Source: Trichuris trichiura
Lineage: Eukaryota; Nematoda; Enoplea; Trichinellida; Trichuridae
Length of the DNA: 64,000 nucleotides
Direction of reading: 5' to 3'
NCBI GenBank assembly: GCA_037903355.1
Contig: JBAJFE010000004.1
Coordinates: 4,138,001-4,202,000 of the forward strand
The notes below the pieces were generated by a model. That model was not told the DNA's origin. It saw nothing but the letters and a program-made list of their open reading frames with translations, and ran no database searches. This document shows, in pieces, positions 22,160 through 34,400 of this stretch; the stretch's first letter is position 1, and every line of letters starts with the position of its first letter. Position numbers and translations under genes: made by a program.

Positions 22160-23989
22160 TTAGTGCGACGGTTGGGTCTGGTGCAATGCTAATAATTTAT
22201 CCACGTCCGGCTCGATGGTCGTCAGAAGTAATCTCAAGTCGCCTCGCCTGACTATCTGTAAGCGGTTTCTTTTTTTTCCGAGAAGGCCCGTTACCGCACT
22301 AAATCCGCGTTCAACCAAATAGGACGACGGGAAAGGGATGAGGAACTTCTTAGCGACGTTCCATAGCCTGGGATACAGCTGTCTGATTTCCTGCTGCAGC
22401 CAGAAACTGGTATAGCCGCCCTTCATCTTGGGCTTCAGCTCCTCGTTGGCTTGCATCTCAATGAGCTCTTCCTGGTAAGCCACTTCAACCTCGGCGAGGC
22501 ATGTAAACGGGTCCAAAACCCAGTCCGGTATCGTCATGGACAAAATATCTCTGTACCTTTCGCACATGTCCTCATGGAGCATGCTGAGATGGTCACAGAA
22601 GGAGCGGATGACATCGTCAGGGAGGCCGCCATTCTTCTTGAGGTCGTCAAGGTTAGGGAACTGGCGGTACTCTCCGCGCCCCAGGTTTTGGCGGAAAATG
22701 GAAAGCTTGTCGATGAAAGCCTTTATAACCGTCTTCGTCTTGATAAGATTCAGTTGGTCTCCTTGCAACTGCAAATTCGTCTCGTTAAACTTTAAGTAGA
22801 GGTCCGCCAAGTAAGCTATTTCAGCTCTCGATTTCTCCACGTTGTCGCGTAATTCCGTATCTTCAGTTTTGAGAAACTGTACGACGGTGTCAAAAAGGGC
22901 ATAGAAGCGGCTCAAGCAGGCGCCCCTTGAAAGCCAGCGTACTTCTGTGTGAAGCAGGAGCCGGTTAAAATCTTCGTCATTTTCTTCGCACAGTTGGCTG
23001 AACAATCTCTCTCTCAAGGCACTGCTTTTAATTTTATTAACCGCAGTGATCACGTACTGCAGCGAACGGTGCAGTCTGTCACTGAGCCGCTTCGCCACCA
23101 GATGTTGCCGGTGAATTACGCAGTGCACGGCCAGCAAATCCGGTACCTTCTCTTTTAGATACGAAAGGAACCCGCGATGGCGTCCAAGCATTGACGGGGC
23201 TCCATCCGTCGCGACAGCGATTACGTTCGTTAGTGGTATCTCCTTCTCTTTAAAAAAGTTTTCTACAGTACGAAATATTGATTCTCCTCTAGTGTCAGTC
23301 AGCAGTTCTCTTGCGAAGAGTAACTCCTGAACTAACTTGCCTTCCTTGATGAATCTAACATAGGCCAGCAGCAGCGCTTCGTTATGTGGCAACGTCGACT
23401 CATCCACCTGTAAAGAAAATTCCTCTGTTCTCAAGAGGTTGCAGAGCGTATTCTCCACATCAGCGCTCATTTCATCAATACGTCGCTGCACCGTATTGTT
23501 GCTTAAGGGAATCTTTTTAATTATTTCAGTTGCAGGAATGCGCAACACAGTACGCAGCACTTCCGAAACAGCCGGCAGTATCAGTTCTTCTCCGATGGCA
23601 TGCGGCTTTCCAGATTTTGCGATTAAGAGGGAGATGTTATAGGACGCGCGCAATCCGTCGGTGTTTCATCTTGATGCGGATGAAAAAATCCCTGGCAATT
23701 TAGGTCGCTTTTGGAAGTTATCTTGAAGAGATTGAAAGTAAGAAAGGTTTTTATTGGCCTTGTCACCGTGCATCGTTTTCAGGTGTTTTACTAATTTTGA
23801 GGGCTTCATCAGTTCATTCGCAAAAGCCTTTTCCCAGATCAAGCAAAATGGTTGCTGCGAATTCGAGGGTGACGGTATAAAACCGTATCTTAGATACTCG
23901 ACGTTGTATTGCCTACATTTCTTTTTTGCTTCTGCCATCTGTAGAAATTTACATCCGTTACTAACAAGTTCAGAGCCAGACAGTAGCAC
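22160..23989 (-). pseudogene. hAT transposase, near-intact, one nonsense codon
   Basis: The frame covers 609 codons without frameshift; the only internal stop is TGA at codon 108 (23666-23668), where the other copy has CGA (Arg). The probable true start is Met18. A BED-type zinc finger lies at about residues 45-75, but Cys52 is Trp (CLIW), removing a zinc ligand that copy 8823-10650 keeps. The RNase H-like core shows D196 (VDEST) and D262 (VATDGAP), spaced as in hAT enzymes. The TEVRWLS block and the C-terminal VERGFSAVT...RLQIVRRGDLR dimerisation region follow, with the candidate catalytic Glu in VERGFS. Similar proteins include SCAND3/ZBED5-type host genes. The element tips are intact, so it could be moved by a transposase supplied elsewhere, though its own product is defective. 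Confidence 0.9.
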
Positions 23990-23999
23990 AGTGGTATTA

Positions 24000-26380
24000 A
24001 GAAATCAATTAGCCAGGCGTCATCTAAGCTCCCGCAGTAAGAACACAGGGGATTCCATACCGGACGGCACTGTCCCTCTACGTCGGTCCTGGAAGCGGGA
24101 GCAAATCGCTTTCATGTGATCACCCCGCTCTTTTCTGATGGTAGCGACGGACAAATAGGCTCAAAATAAGTCTATGAAGCATGAGGTTGCGACAGGGTCG
24201 TTCTTGTCCTCGCGCGGCGGACAACGGAAAGCACGCGATAAAATGTTCTGCCCAGGTTTGCGGACATCCTCCCTATCCCTGGTGTTGTCGTGTCATGTTT
24301 GAGAAGGTAGGCTGGCTGACAAGATTTCGCACGGTTTCAAGTTCGGAAATACTTCCGCCCACCAAGGTCTGATGGCAAACAATGCCCGCAGTTCAACGAC
24401 GAACTCTCCGCTACTGGCTGTCTTTTTAGATATCAAACCAGTGAAGAGTGGGGGATACAAATGTTTGACTGAGTACTGCTTCAAACAGATCTACACCTCC
24501 CGTACTAGGCCTATTTTCCTTGCTATTTTTGCGAACCGCAAGGCCATGCGTATGGAAGGAAGGCAGACGGTCGTAAGATGCTCCCACCTGTAAAGCAAAC
24601 TGGGCGTGTATTCTCCTTTTTGCTGGTAAGCGCTATCGAACTTGTGGGTTTATCATTCGCTACTTAAACATAGGCGTGGTTAAACATAAGCAAGCTAATC
24701 CTTTCCCGAAAAAGTTGACGAACAACCGGAGGCTGATGCTAGTTCAAAGCCCAAGCATAGCAAAATGGGTGACGTCGTCGAGCGCTATAACTTAGGTTAA
24801 GACTTCCCCGACGAACCCTGTCGGCCGTCCTGAAGCCTGACACACCGTGAGAGTCGTCGCGCAAACCTGCTGGCGTTTACGGAGCGCGTTTCTTAGAAAG
24901 CACTGCCTGTGGCTTAGTTTCTCTGGGAAATATGATCACAAGGAGCGGTACTAGGCGTTGCCGAAGTCCCGCGGGCGATAAGCTTCAGGCACAATACATA
25001 GCGCCCGACGTGCCTGTTAGCGGCCGAGAAAAAGACGTCCACTATAGTCATGAAATGGGCACACTTCGTCGTTTAAGTACCCGTAGTAGCGAGCATATGA
25101 CTTCTTGAAATCCCGTTAGGTATCTACACTAGATGTAGAAATCAAACTGAGAAGTAGTGCTTATAAGGTGTCCCCGTTAAGTGAAGAGCCACGGCAAGTG
25201 TTTCAGACATGTAAAAGGTAACCTGTACAAAACTGTGATGTGATGTGCCTTTCGCGTTGATGAGGGCTCGGGGGTTAAGCTACCGCCGACGTATTAAAGA
25301 AGGATGGGACGCATTGGGACAGTCAGAAGGAGCGCCGTCAGTCAAGGATCCCCTGTACTCACTAAACTAGCAGATCAGAGCTTATTATCCTTACAGATAC
25401 TCCTATGGTTGCGACTGAATCTATTTTAATGCTCAAGCAATGCTGATCTCCTGGTAACGTAAGCCATGTTTCAACTAGAATCTTACAAGGCACTTACCTT
25501 TCTATTTTTAAGAAGTTCGTCGAATTTCAGGAGAGGTCCGTAGTCGCGACAAAGCAGTTTCCTAACAGCTGATATAACAGGATAGCTGAATAGATGAGAA
25601 CTACAGCACTGAGGAAACAAGACACAAGAAGGATCGCAGAGCTATTATCACTTTCCACCGTCAACGCACAGGGGAGAATAATCAGTGTCTACTGAGCATT
25701 TTCCCCGCCATTACTCCCCAGGTGCGCTTGTCCGCCCCCGCGAAGAAGCTGTCATCGCCCCCTGCAGGTTGTAGTTTTCCGAGCCCTCCGATTTGCGCCA
25801 GGGTGGTACGCTAATGCGAAAAAAAAATCAAAAAGATTCATTTTGAATTGCGCTTTGGCACAGCAGCAGATGGCGAAGCACAGAAATCGGACAATTCGCC
25901 TTTCGGTCAGGCTATCCTTCGCCAATGGCTTTTTTGTAGTGTAGCTGGAATTCGCTACGCAGCGTAATATAGTAAGAAAAACTTTCGCCCGATACATCAG
26001 GGTAAACGACAGGGCAATGATAACAAGCTATTGGATTTCGTGTATCTTTTCCCCGCCAGAAACGGAGACGGCAGCATCAAAGGGACGCTTATTTACGTTA
26101 ACTGTCATAGCGCGCTACGCTTGTGTATCAAGCTCGCCAACGTCTCACAATAACATCGAAGAACACATGTTCAGTCTTAGGCTTAGGCTAGGGCAGGACA
26201 GGACGGCCGGCACGGTTAAAGAATGCGAACCATTGTTACTGTGACGGCGTAATCTTCACTTGACCTCCCTTGATGTTGCCGCGTCAACTTCAGCCGGGGG
26301 TACGATACACGAGTCTCGCTAATTTCCATAGCCAAACTACGTACAGGCACGGCTGCGCGCTCTCGTCCTGCGGCACCGAA
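24000..26380. other. Noncoding part of the complete hAT element
   Basis: This is upstream of the transposase gene in its direction of transcription. Up to about 25556 it is shared with the truncated copy (10660-12213); beyond that it is unique to this copy in the window. No second gene is convincing. (TTAGGC)2 lies at 26177-26188. Confidence 0.5.
26177..26188 (+). repeat. (TTAGGC)2, nematode telomere-type unit
   Basis: Two tandem TTAGGC hexamers; TTAGGC is the known telomere repeat of many nematodes. Two units alone may be chance. Confidence 0.4.
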
Positions 26381-26507
26381 TACCAGGGACCCCCTGGGGC
26401 CCCCCTAAGCTCCCAGGGACCCCCTAAATCCCCAATCCTTCTCAGGGCCCCCTTCAAGTCTTCCAGGGCCCCCAAGGGGTCCCTGGGGCCCACGTTGGGA
26501 ATCACTG

Positions 26508-29500
26508 GCTTAATCGAACACCTATGCCATCGCTACCGTGTGGGTCATAGCTCTTCGATGGACCAAATCCTATAAAGCGAAATTCTAGAACGCATCGAAA
26601 TCTTGAATGAAACAAAACGATGACCCGTCCATTCGGGATTCAGACCCATTGTGACCTTATGGCAAACGTACTCTCGTGAGGATACTGAAAGTAAGAGGCA
26701 CGATGAAATACCTACGACCAACTCGCGTCCTACAGCATAACGTTATCTGAAAAGTGTTCCCGCAATTGGCCCTCTTGTAGCATATGCTGCATGCACCAGC
26801 GCCGACTCGTCAACGCATTCTATGATACAAAGCATCGCCATTGAAGTGAAGATTTTTATCTCAACCGTACGAATCCGATTCGTTATGCAAACGGGAGGAC
26901 AGAAGAAATTAATTTATGCTGGAATGCTGTCAACAATTTCAAACGATTCTGATAGCGCTTCCCTTTGTGCTTAGCAGCGTTCATCCGTTTGACCTAAGCG
27001 CTGATAACTCAAAAAATGTCCAGATGTCAAAGTCTTCTAACATTTGCGCCGGACATAGGCATGCTATTCATCCGTTTAGAATATGAACAGACAACATCTG
27101 CGTTCTCATTTCGCTTTGACGCGTATCAATGCTATAACGTCGAAGTCGAATTGCTGCTTCGACCGTCGCGCCTTTGTGGCAAAGTAAAAGCGGAAAAAAG
27201 ATTGCTACGACGAATCAAACGTCATTAGTTCGGCAGGAACAAATCATGCCAAAAAAAACGACACCATTCCATTCCTTAAGCATGTAGGATACCATAGGTA
27301 CAATGATCGGGCTTGTTAGGAAGAAAATTTCAAATTGTGAAGGTCTAGTTTTGAAGTTACCGTATCAGCTTAAAGGACAGTGACTGCATCGTAACTTAGA
27401 GTTCGCGCAAGCTCAATCCTAACGATAATGAAGAGTCAGCGTATGTTTAAGGAAAGCTATCGACCTATTTTGATAATCAATGACTACGATTATGGCACAA
27501 GTAGAAGCTTAAGTTTTAAGCGCAAAAGCAATGTTCAGAAGAAATGCGTTACCTACGCTCGGTTAAGAGAACAATAATACAAACATTTTCCCTGCAACGG
27601 ATTGCTACCTTTCTGTCTTATCGCACAGCGTTATTTGAGTCATCGTGATCGAGCGACTCCAGAAATATTCGTTTGAAAGAGAAAACACACAATTCAAACT
27701 TTGTAAGTAAAAAATTGACGACTTGGTGAACACTAGAAGCAATCTGTTTTTCTACATGTTCAGCAACTGCTTTCTAAGAAAAACTTAAATTAAGCCCAAG
27801 CTAATAGAAAAGCGTGTGCTGGTTTTTAAAATGCCCTTGGCGCCAAAACGTATTTTCTTAAATGGGAAATTACCTTGCTTGTTTAGCACTCGTCTAAGGA
27901 CAACTGCAGGAAGACACGTCTGTACTGAAACAGGGCTGACCCAATCGATCAACAATCCGCTGTAACCAACAAAATCGAGAGACGTCTGAAAGGTCACCCA
28001 TACAATACACTCAAAAGAAATGCAGGGTACGTTTTTTTCTCCAGTTCAAATGAGGTTTTTCCTTCAGTAAATACGGAAAGACGTAAAGAATTACACAAAA
28101 AACGTATTGTCTGCAATATCTCTGAAAAATACACGGTCGTTTTTGGTGCGCAGTGAGCTTCCACTTCAAAGAGTGTGGAAGTGAACAGCTTGGGCCGGAA
28201 ACATATTAAGCGTTTTGTAGCTATGTAAAGGGCGCATAATCTGCTAACCCTGTGCTATATCTGGAACAAGACCGAAACTGCGCTGTGGATATTCGATTTA
28301 ATCTATTTTCTGTCCATAGGAATGAAGTCGACAAGTACTATATTCAGCTGTTTCCCCTGCATGCTTAGGCGAACATGTAACTTATAAATAAAAATACAAA
28401 AAGCACTAAAAATTAATTATAACAATAAATGGGAAAACCATTTGCTTTAATAGCGGCATATAGTGAAGTTTATGGGTACACTAACTCCATTTCGTAGGCC
28501 TTCAAGATTACTTTAATGAAAGCAAACGTCCTTCTTTCTGGCGTGTAGTTCTTTATTACGTATTCTACGCTATCTACTGGAGGGTAATGAAAGTTTCCCT
28601 TAACGAAGCTTTGCAGGACAGATTAAAAACAACCTTCGTCCTACGCTTTGAGACTAACTGCAGAGTATCAGTAAAGGTGGGGCATTCGTCTTACTCCTTC
28701 AGGTTTGCAGAACCTATCCGCAACTGCTTGCAAGCATAACCCTGATTTGCTGAGCTCCAGCAGTCAGAGTTCGAAAGCTACCAACTTATACTGAAAACCA
28801 CAGTTATTCTTTGATAAAAGCAGCTCAACAAGTAGTTTTGCGTCTGAGCAGGTCAAGTTTATTGCTATATCATGGTCACGTCGGGAGTAAGAACAGTTTT
28901 GGGTTTTCTTGGTTTTGCGCGGCACTGTTAAAAAAATGCAGGTTCGTTTCTGGCAACCGTGCCACCAACCTGCTTTGCCTTTACTGGAGAGCTTGCCGAC
29001 TATTTCTTTTTGCCCTTGGCTATGCCTAAGTCAATCTATAAACCTTGCGTTTAGGCTTAGGCTGAAGTAAACAAAGAATAGGATGGGCAGCAGATTTACA
29101 GTATGTCAGTGGAGCTCAAAGCCGAAAAAATCCACAGATTCCTTTGAAAAATATCCTGTAGTTCTCCAGATGATCTCGGTTCGGTTTTTACCTATCTTGA
29201 TTACGATATAATGATGCGGCAAGAATTCTTTTCAAAACTGGCATTACTTTAGCTTTCCGTGTTACTGAAGCTTTACGTCAATGTTACAAGCACAAAAACG
29301 TTTATTTCACAGTAGAACAGTTTCAGTGCCATACATGCGTTTTTTGACTATAGCCACGTGAACTAGACTGTTCGTTTCCGCGTGTTGGATGTTCCTTCAA
29401 AAAAGAATTTTCTGCAGTTTCGTTAATATCGCGTATCGTTTAACATTCAGAGAACTGACGCGCAGTTTGCGTTGCGGTCTATGTCCAGCTAACGTTTTGC

Positions 29501-30820
29501 GAAGTGCGGACGCTTGTCTCTGACATGGGAATGAACGTGAGCGACGCACCGATGATTTTTAGGCCCCGCATTAAAAAACTTATAGTTATTTCATTTGCTT
29601 TTAGGGCTACTTGATTTCTTGCTCTACTGCAGGCTGACCACTGCATCAATGCTTGTTTCTTTACGAACTCAGTTAGCCACTGTGATTATTCCTTTTGAAA
29701 TAATTTAGCCCAAAGATTCTTCTCTGACTTGCGACTTGCATCTGCTTAACATCACAGCGCAATCAGTATGAATAAATTCTGCTTTCTTTAGCCTGCGAAA
29801 TGAGCTTTTCCAATAATAGTCACCACTTTAGCTTACTGTATTGCCCTTGCTTTCCAGAGCAGATCAATCACGGAACCTACTTAATTCTGGAACGAATAAA
29901 GCAGTCCTGTTCTGTGGGTTGCGCACTTTCGTACAGCCTTTAAAAAAACCACATTTTCGCAAGTTTCAATTTATTCAACAAAATGCTACTTGAAAGTCAC
30001 AAACAATGACTAACGTAGTCACCAAATGCACTCTCCTATCGAAATATCAAAGGCGGGCTGAATTTTGAAATATTGTTCTAAGCACATAAATTTGGAAAGT
30101 CTTGCATTGTCGAGCATGCATCTCCGCTGCAGTTAAAACCTTCTAAATGCAATGAGGCGCTAAGCGATAGTAACAAGCAAACGTTGCACGTAACTTTGCA
30201 TTGCGTGAGGAAACGTTATCCAGCTGGACACATGTAACATCAACGTCGAAACAATGTGATAAAGGAATGTTAAAACTCAAAAATTGGGCATATGTCTTAG
30301 CTGACAATAATCAAAAATATCACAAATACTTGGACGAACAGGTAGCCCAAAATTGAGCAGCAAGTGTTTCCTTCCTGGATGATATTTTGTGGAAAGCTTA
30401 AGTAATGTAGAAGCCTTCAGCAAAAACTGTTCATCTTAGGCATCTGTATAGAATTAAACTGCAAGCACAAATAACATGCTTACTAAAAAATGGACAAACC
30501 CGTAAGGAAAGATCGCAACGAAACATATAGCTGTGTGGAAACAGCACTGGTCTCCATTTATGGAAAAGTCCGTCTGCTAATAAAAAACATTTTCACGGTT
30601 GCAAATGCCCTCAGCGAAATGAATAATGTAAGATGGAACAGAAAAAACGCTGAACCAATTTTCGTCTGTTGTTACGTGGGCGCCAAGACAAAACCCAGTC
30701 CCAAAACGTTCGAGAAAAGTTTACTACTTCATTACTGCAAAAGAAGGTACTGTAAATTAAACTTGAGGATAGAAATTTGCTTTCACAACAAAGCGCACGT
30801 GTAGTCTGCGTTTTCCTTTA
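26508..30820. repeat. Duplication A, copy A1, right part
   Basis: It aligns by eye with 57962-64000 at roughly 90-95 % identity, interrupted in the other copy by a hairpin insertion, a Tigger derivative and a 75-bp indel near 63280. No conserved gene is recognised. The short frames at 27016-27228 and 28811-29029 recur in A2, but their changes do not look coding-constrained. (TTAGGC)2 stands at 29051-29062 opposite an imperfect inverted partner. The end is approximate because A2 runs off the window. Confidence 0.85.
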
Positions 30821-31400
30821 CGTAATCGTGTACCAGCGCAGTAATTCCAAACTAAAAGCCATTCCAATGGAGTACACTACAGAAATCCGCTTATCACTAT
30901 TGAAAAGACAAATATTAGAGCCATAATTAAGGCCTACGTCACTAATCTTCCAATTTTAACTGGACTAAGTATTGCAGTTATACTCCAACTGAAAGAAACT
31001 TTGAAACACTCCTGTCAGCTAGTATAAAGCATGTATAAATGCTTCTACAGCTTGTGCATTCATTGAATCCATTATAAACCTAAAGAAGACTTGTAACGCA
31101 ATGTCTCTTACTGATGGAATGCAGTCAGCAGACGGGTTGGTAGCTGAAAAGTCCGCGTGAGGGACCTTACCGCTTTGTAACATAACCGCTGGTACTAACA
31201 TGGAAGACATGGAGCATCTACAGACCATCCAACTCAAAAATCAGCGTGAAGGAACTTGAGGCCTGAATTTGCACCTCCTTATATAGTATGACCCCAACCC
31301 TTTCGTAACGCCGTATCTGATTTGAATAAATCACCCATTGAATTGACCCATTAATTGCATTTACATAGACGATAGTGTGTGTGCGTTCCCTCATTTTTGC
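30821..31400. other. Stretch without recognised gene
   Basis: This lies between the last seen similarity of A1 and the start of R3. There are no convincing frames, RNA genes or element tips. Confidence 0.4.
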
Positions 31401-34400
31401 CCAATGGCATTATCATTGCTTTTTCTTGACTGCTTATTTGAACGTCCATGACAATGAGAACAAAGATGCTCTGCTCACATTTCGGCAGCACAGCAAAGAA
31501 TTTCTTTCCGTTGCGCTCGCATTCGAGTGAAACGAACAGTTAGCAGGAAAAAGAAACATAAGATACGCTTCGTATATGTCACGAAAAACAATAAAGCGAA
31601 AAAACGTGTCATGAACGAAACGACGAGTAAATTCGGAGTAGGGTAATTTCAAAGGAAATTTTAAATACTCTATCAGAGCTAATCAATTCACAAATGATGG
31701 AGCAAACCACTGATCATTTCCCTTTCATTGCGCTCAAAAAAGGAAGTGTCTCACTGGCTGGTACATGAATCTGATTATTGCCTTTTTACCGTATGGGATT
31801 GAACTCTGCTTCACTTTCATTTTTACTTTGTTCAGCGGTTGTGGTTGCAATGTTTGCAGCTCAGTCTCCACTATTTTCGCAGCCAGTTGTGGCGCGCATG
31901 CTTCTTGCTTCTTGCACATCTTCCTTTATATGGCGTGAGATCGTAGACCGCTTGCCAACACAGCTCAAACGTCCCACCTGAAGGTGGTATTAATGTTGGC
32001 TCTTCTTATTTCAGAATTTCTCAGCAAAGGCGAAAGATCGCGCCAATAAAAGCAGCAAGCTTTTCCAGGATTTACGCATGCTAAACCATAGCCAGATTAA
32101 TGGGAACAATTTAACAAAAGTCGAAAGTCGAATAGTAAATGTATATATTACGCTAACAAACAACAAATGAACGAACATCCACCGAAAGAATAACAATTCT
32201 GATAAAACTTTTTCTTAATATTGATAATACGTCTGAATTATACTACTTAATTGACAGCTCAAATCTTCACGGCCATTTGACTGCCACTCGTTTGACATCA
32301 AGTAAAAACCCAACATTAGCCCAATTTCCACCAGTGCGTTAAAAAAAATTGGCCTACAGTACTTAAATGCGAAAAGCAGGATACGTGCTACTCGGTACAT
32401 ATTGATTGTCCCTCATGGATAAACAGGTAGGCATGCAAATGACCAATCAATAAGCGTATTCATCATTCATAAACGAAAATTTCAAAAAACAGCTAACATT
32501 ACTCTAGAACCGATCTCAACCTATGCGCTGATGTTGGCATCACGATTTCAACTCATTTGTAAGTTGCTTGTCCACGCGGCAACCGTAAGACTCCTGCAAA
32601 AGTATCCTATTAAGATGCAATTGATTTTCGCAGACAAGTAATAAGCTTTCATATTGCGCAGATGATGTGGCAGCTTGCAAGAAATTCGAAAACTCAAAAG
32701 CGAAAACACAAAGATGTGACGCTGCTTTGATGCTTCATTTACTTCTGCATTGCAGCTGAGCAAATGCAAGTTGCTCAGAAATGCTTCTAAAAAACGAGCA
32801 ACAGTGTAAGCGCGCAATGAATAACAAAGTGTGATGCACACTTTTCGTTTATTAGCATAAAGATCTGACGCGTCGCGGTGCAACAGAGAGCAAGAATAAT
32901 AATGAAATGATACGTTTGGAATAAATTCAAAATTCATACAAGACCTCGGCCCGTTGGGCACTGCGCTAATATATATAAAGTCCAGTTGCTTCTGTATCAC
33001 AAAGTCGACGCAGCCAACTTTATCTTCTTGCAGAGCTCATTAGGTCCGCGTATTCTCAGGGTCAAGTACTCCGCTTTGGTTTACGCAGCCAAAAGCAATT
33101 TCACACCGATACTAGCAAGCAAAAAGTCATATGCATGTAATACTTTGCCCACACCAACTGACTTCGAATATTGCGTGTGATACAAGCCAGTGATCAGGCC
33201 GCTCTTTTGCTCAGCGTTTCATCACTTTTTTTAACTTTGCTTTAGTTCACTTCTTCGTGCAGTGCGTCGGGCGGACTTATCGTACAAGCGCCTGCCCGCT
33301 GTATATACCCATCGTAATATTCAATATCTTTCCAATATCTTCCTTTACGTCCATCAGGGCAGCACGATTACAACAATGCTTCAGGCTGCCAAGCAGATGC
33401 GCAACTGTTCGGGTGAAAATGTTTGAACCTCGACTGACCCAACCAACTTGAACAAGCCCAATATGATACACTGAGCTACACTGTTTAGGTAACAAGTGTT
33501 ACCCACGTATACAAGCCCGAAGAGAAAGGAGGTTTTTCCAAGAAACTAGCCTTCCTTAAGAAGGCTGCTTCAGGTTCTGTGCCACTTCCCTTCATCATTC
33601 TTGGCTTTCCGAACCGCAGCGGGCATAGCGGTCCCCTGTGAAGCCCGGATCGCACGATAACATCGTTTCCTTCATTCAGGCGTGACATAAGTTCTCCCTT
33701 CGCTAGGTCAACCCAAGTGAACGCCCGAAATATCATAACAATGTGGATCCAGTTGGCAAATGACTGCTGGCCACTTGAGACGTATAACGTTCTTGGGGTC
33801 AATGCCCTTGAGGTACAGAATCCTCTCCTTTGTAAATATCGTATGAAGGAACTCCGAAGCGAAACTATTTCTTTCGCGCAGGGCATTTTTGTTGGGTGAG
33901 CTGATATACGAGCTGGCTTGGGAGTCCTCGGATGAAATAATATCTTCACGGAAAGACTTCTCTCGTCTTCTGCGCCCAAAGGGTGGTAAAAAATCAGCTT
34001 TCACTAGTGTGGGCAACCGCACTATTGCCAGAATTTCCAGCGACTGGTTCCACTTGCTCGAATTATCGTTCGGCGCTGGAATAGTAGCGGCATTGGCAGA
34101 GGTTCAAATAACCAGTTAAAGTGACCAGCAGTACGCCGCAGAGCTCATAACGCAAGGAAACTTGACTGCTTGGAAGGAGGCGCTTCCGTCCGGTCATACA
34201 CGATGGGAAGCTTGTTTGCCTCACGTACATTGGACACATCGTCCAAACTGTGGTTAACTTTGTCGCTCATTGCTGAACATGTGTCCAAAGGCACACTATA
34301 TCCAGCAGGGTGCCCACAAGTAACTGGCGCCGTTGGTGAGCCCGCCTTAGCTACCAGTGCGCAGCGTATGCGACCATGCATCGTACGGATGGCAGTCAGC

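Larger units (their letters stand above)
21459..26507 (-). mobile_element. Complete hAT (Buster-like) transposon, 5049 bp
   Basis: The tips are CAGTGTTTCCCAAC at 21459 and the inverse GTTGGGAATCACTG ending at 26507, with one mismatch. The element is bounded by an 8-bp target duplication GCTTAATC (21451-21458 and 26508-26515). The paralogous locus in A2 has a single GCTTAATC at 57962-57969 with continuous flanks, an empty site that proves the boundaries. The target fits nnnTAnnn, as reported for Buster-family hAT elements. The right subterminal region (about 26385-26495) contains repeated CAGGG(A/G)CCCC-type blocks, and similar blocks lie near the left tip; these are candidate transposase-binding sites. 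Confidence 0.96.

Noticed and set aside
24293..24484. 63-codon minus frame identical in both hAT copies (10953-11144)
   Set aside because: The two elements are nearly identical throughout, so identity here carries no coding signal.
27016..27228. 70-codon frame with a counterpart at 58515-58715
   Set aside because: Ends and starts differ between copies and the divergence resembles that of noncoding flanks.
28811..29029. 72-codon frame also seen at 60399-60611
   Set aside because: It is conserved only as much as the surrounding duplication, and no domain is recognised.
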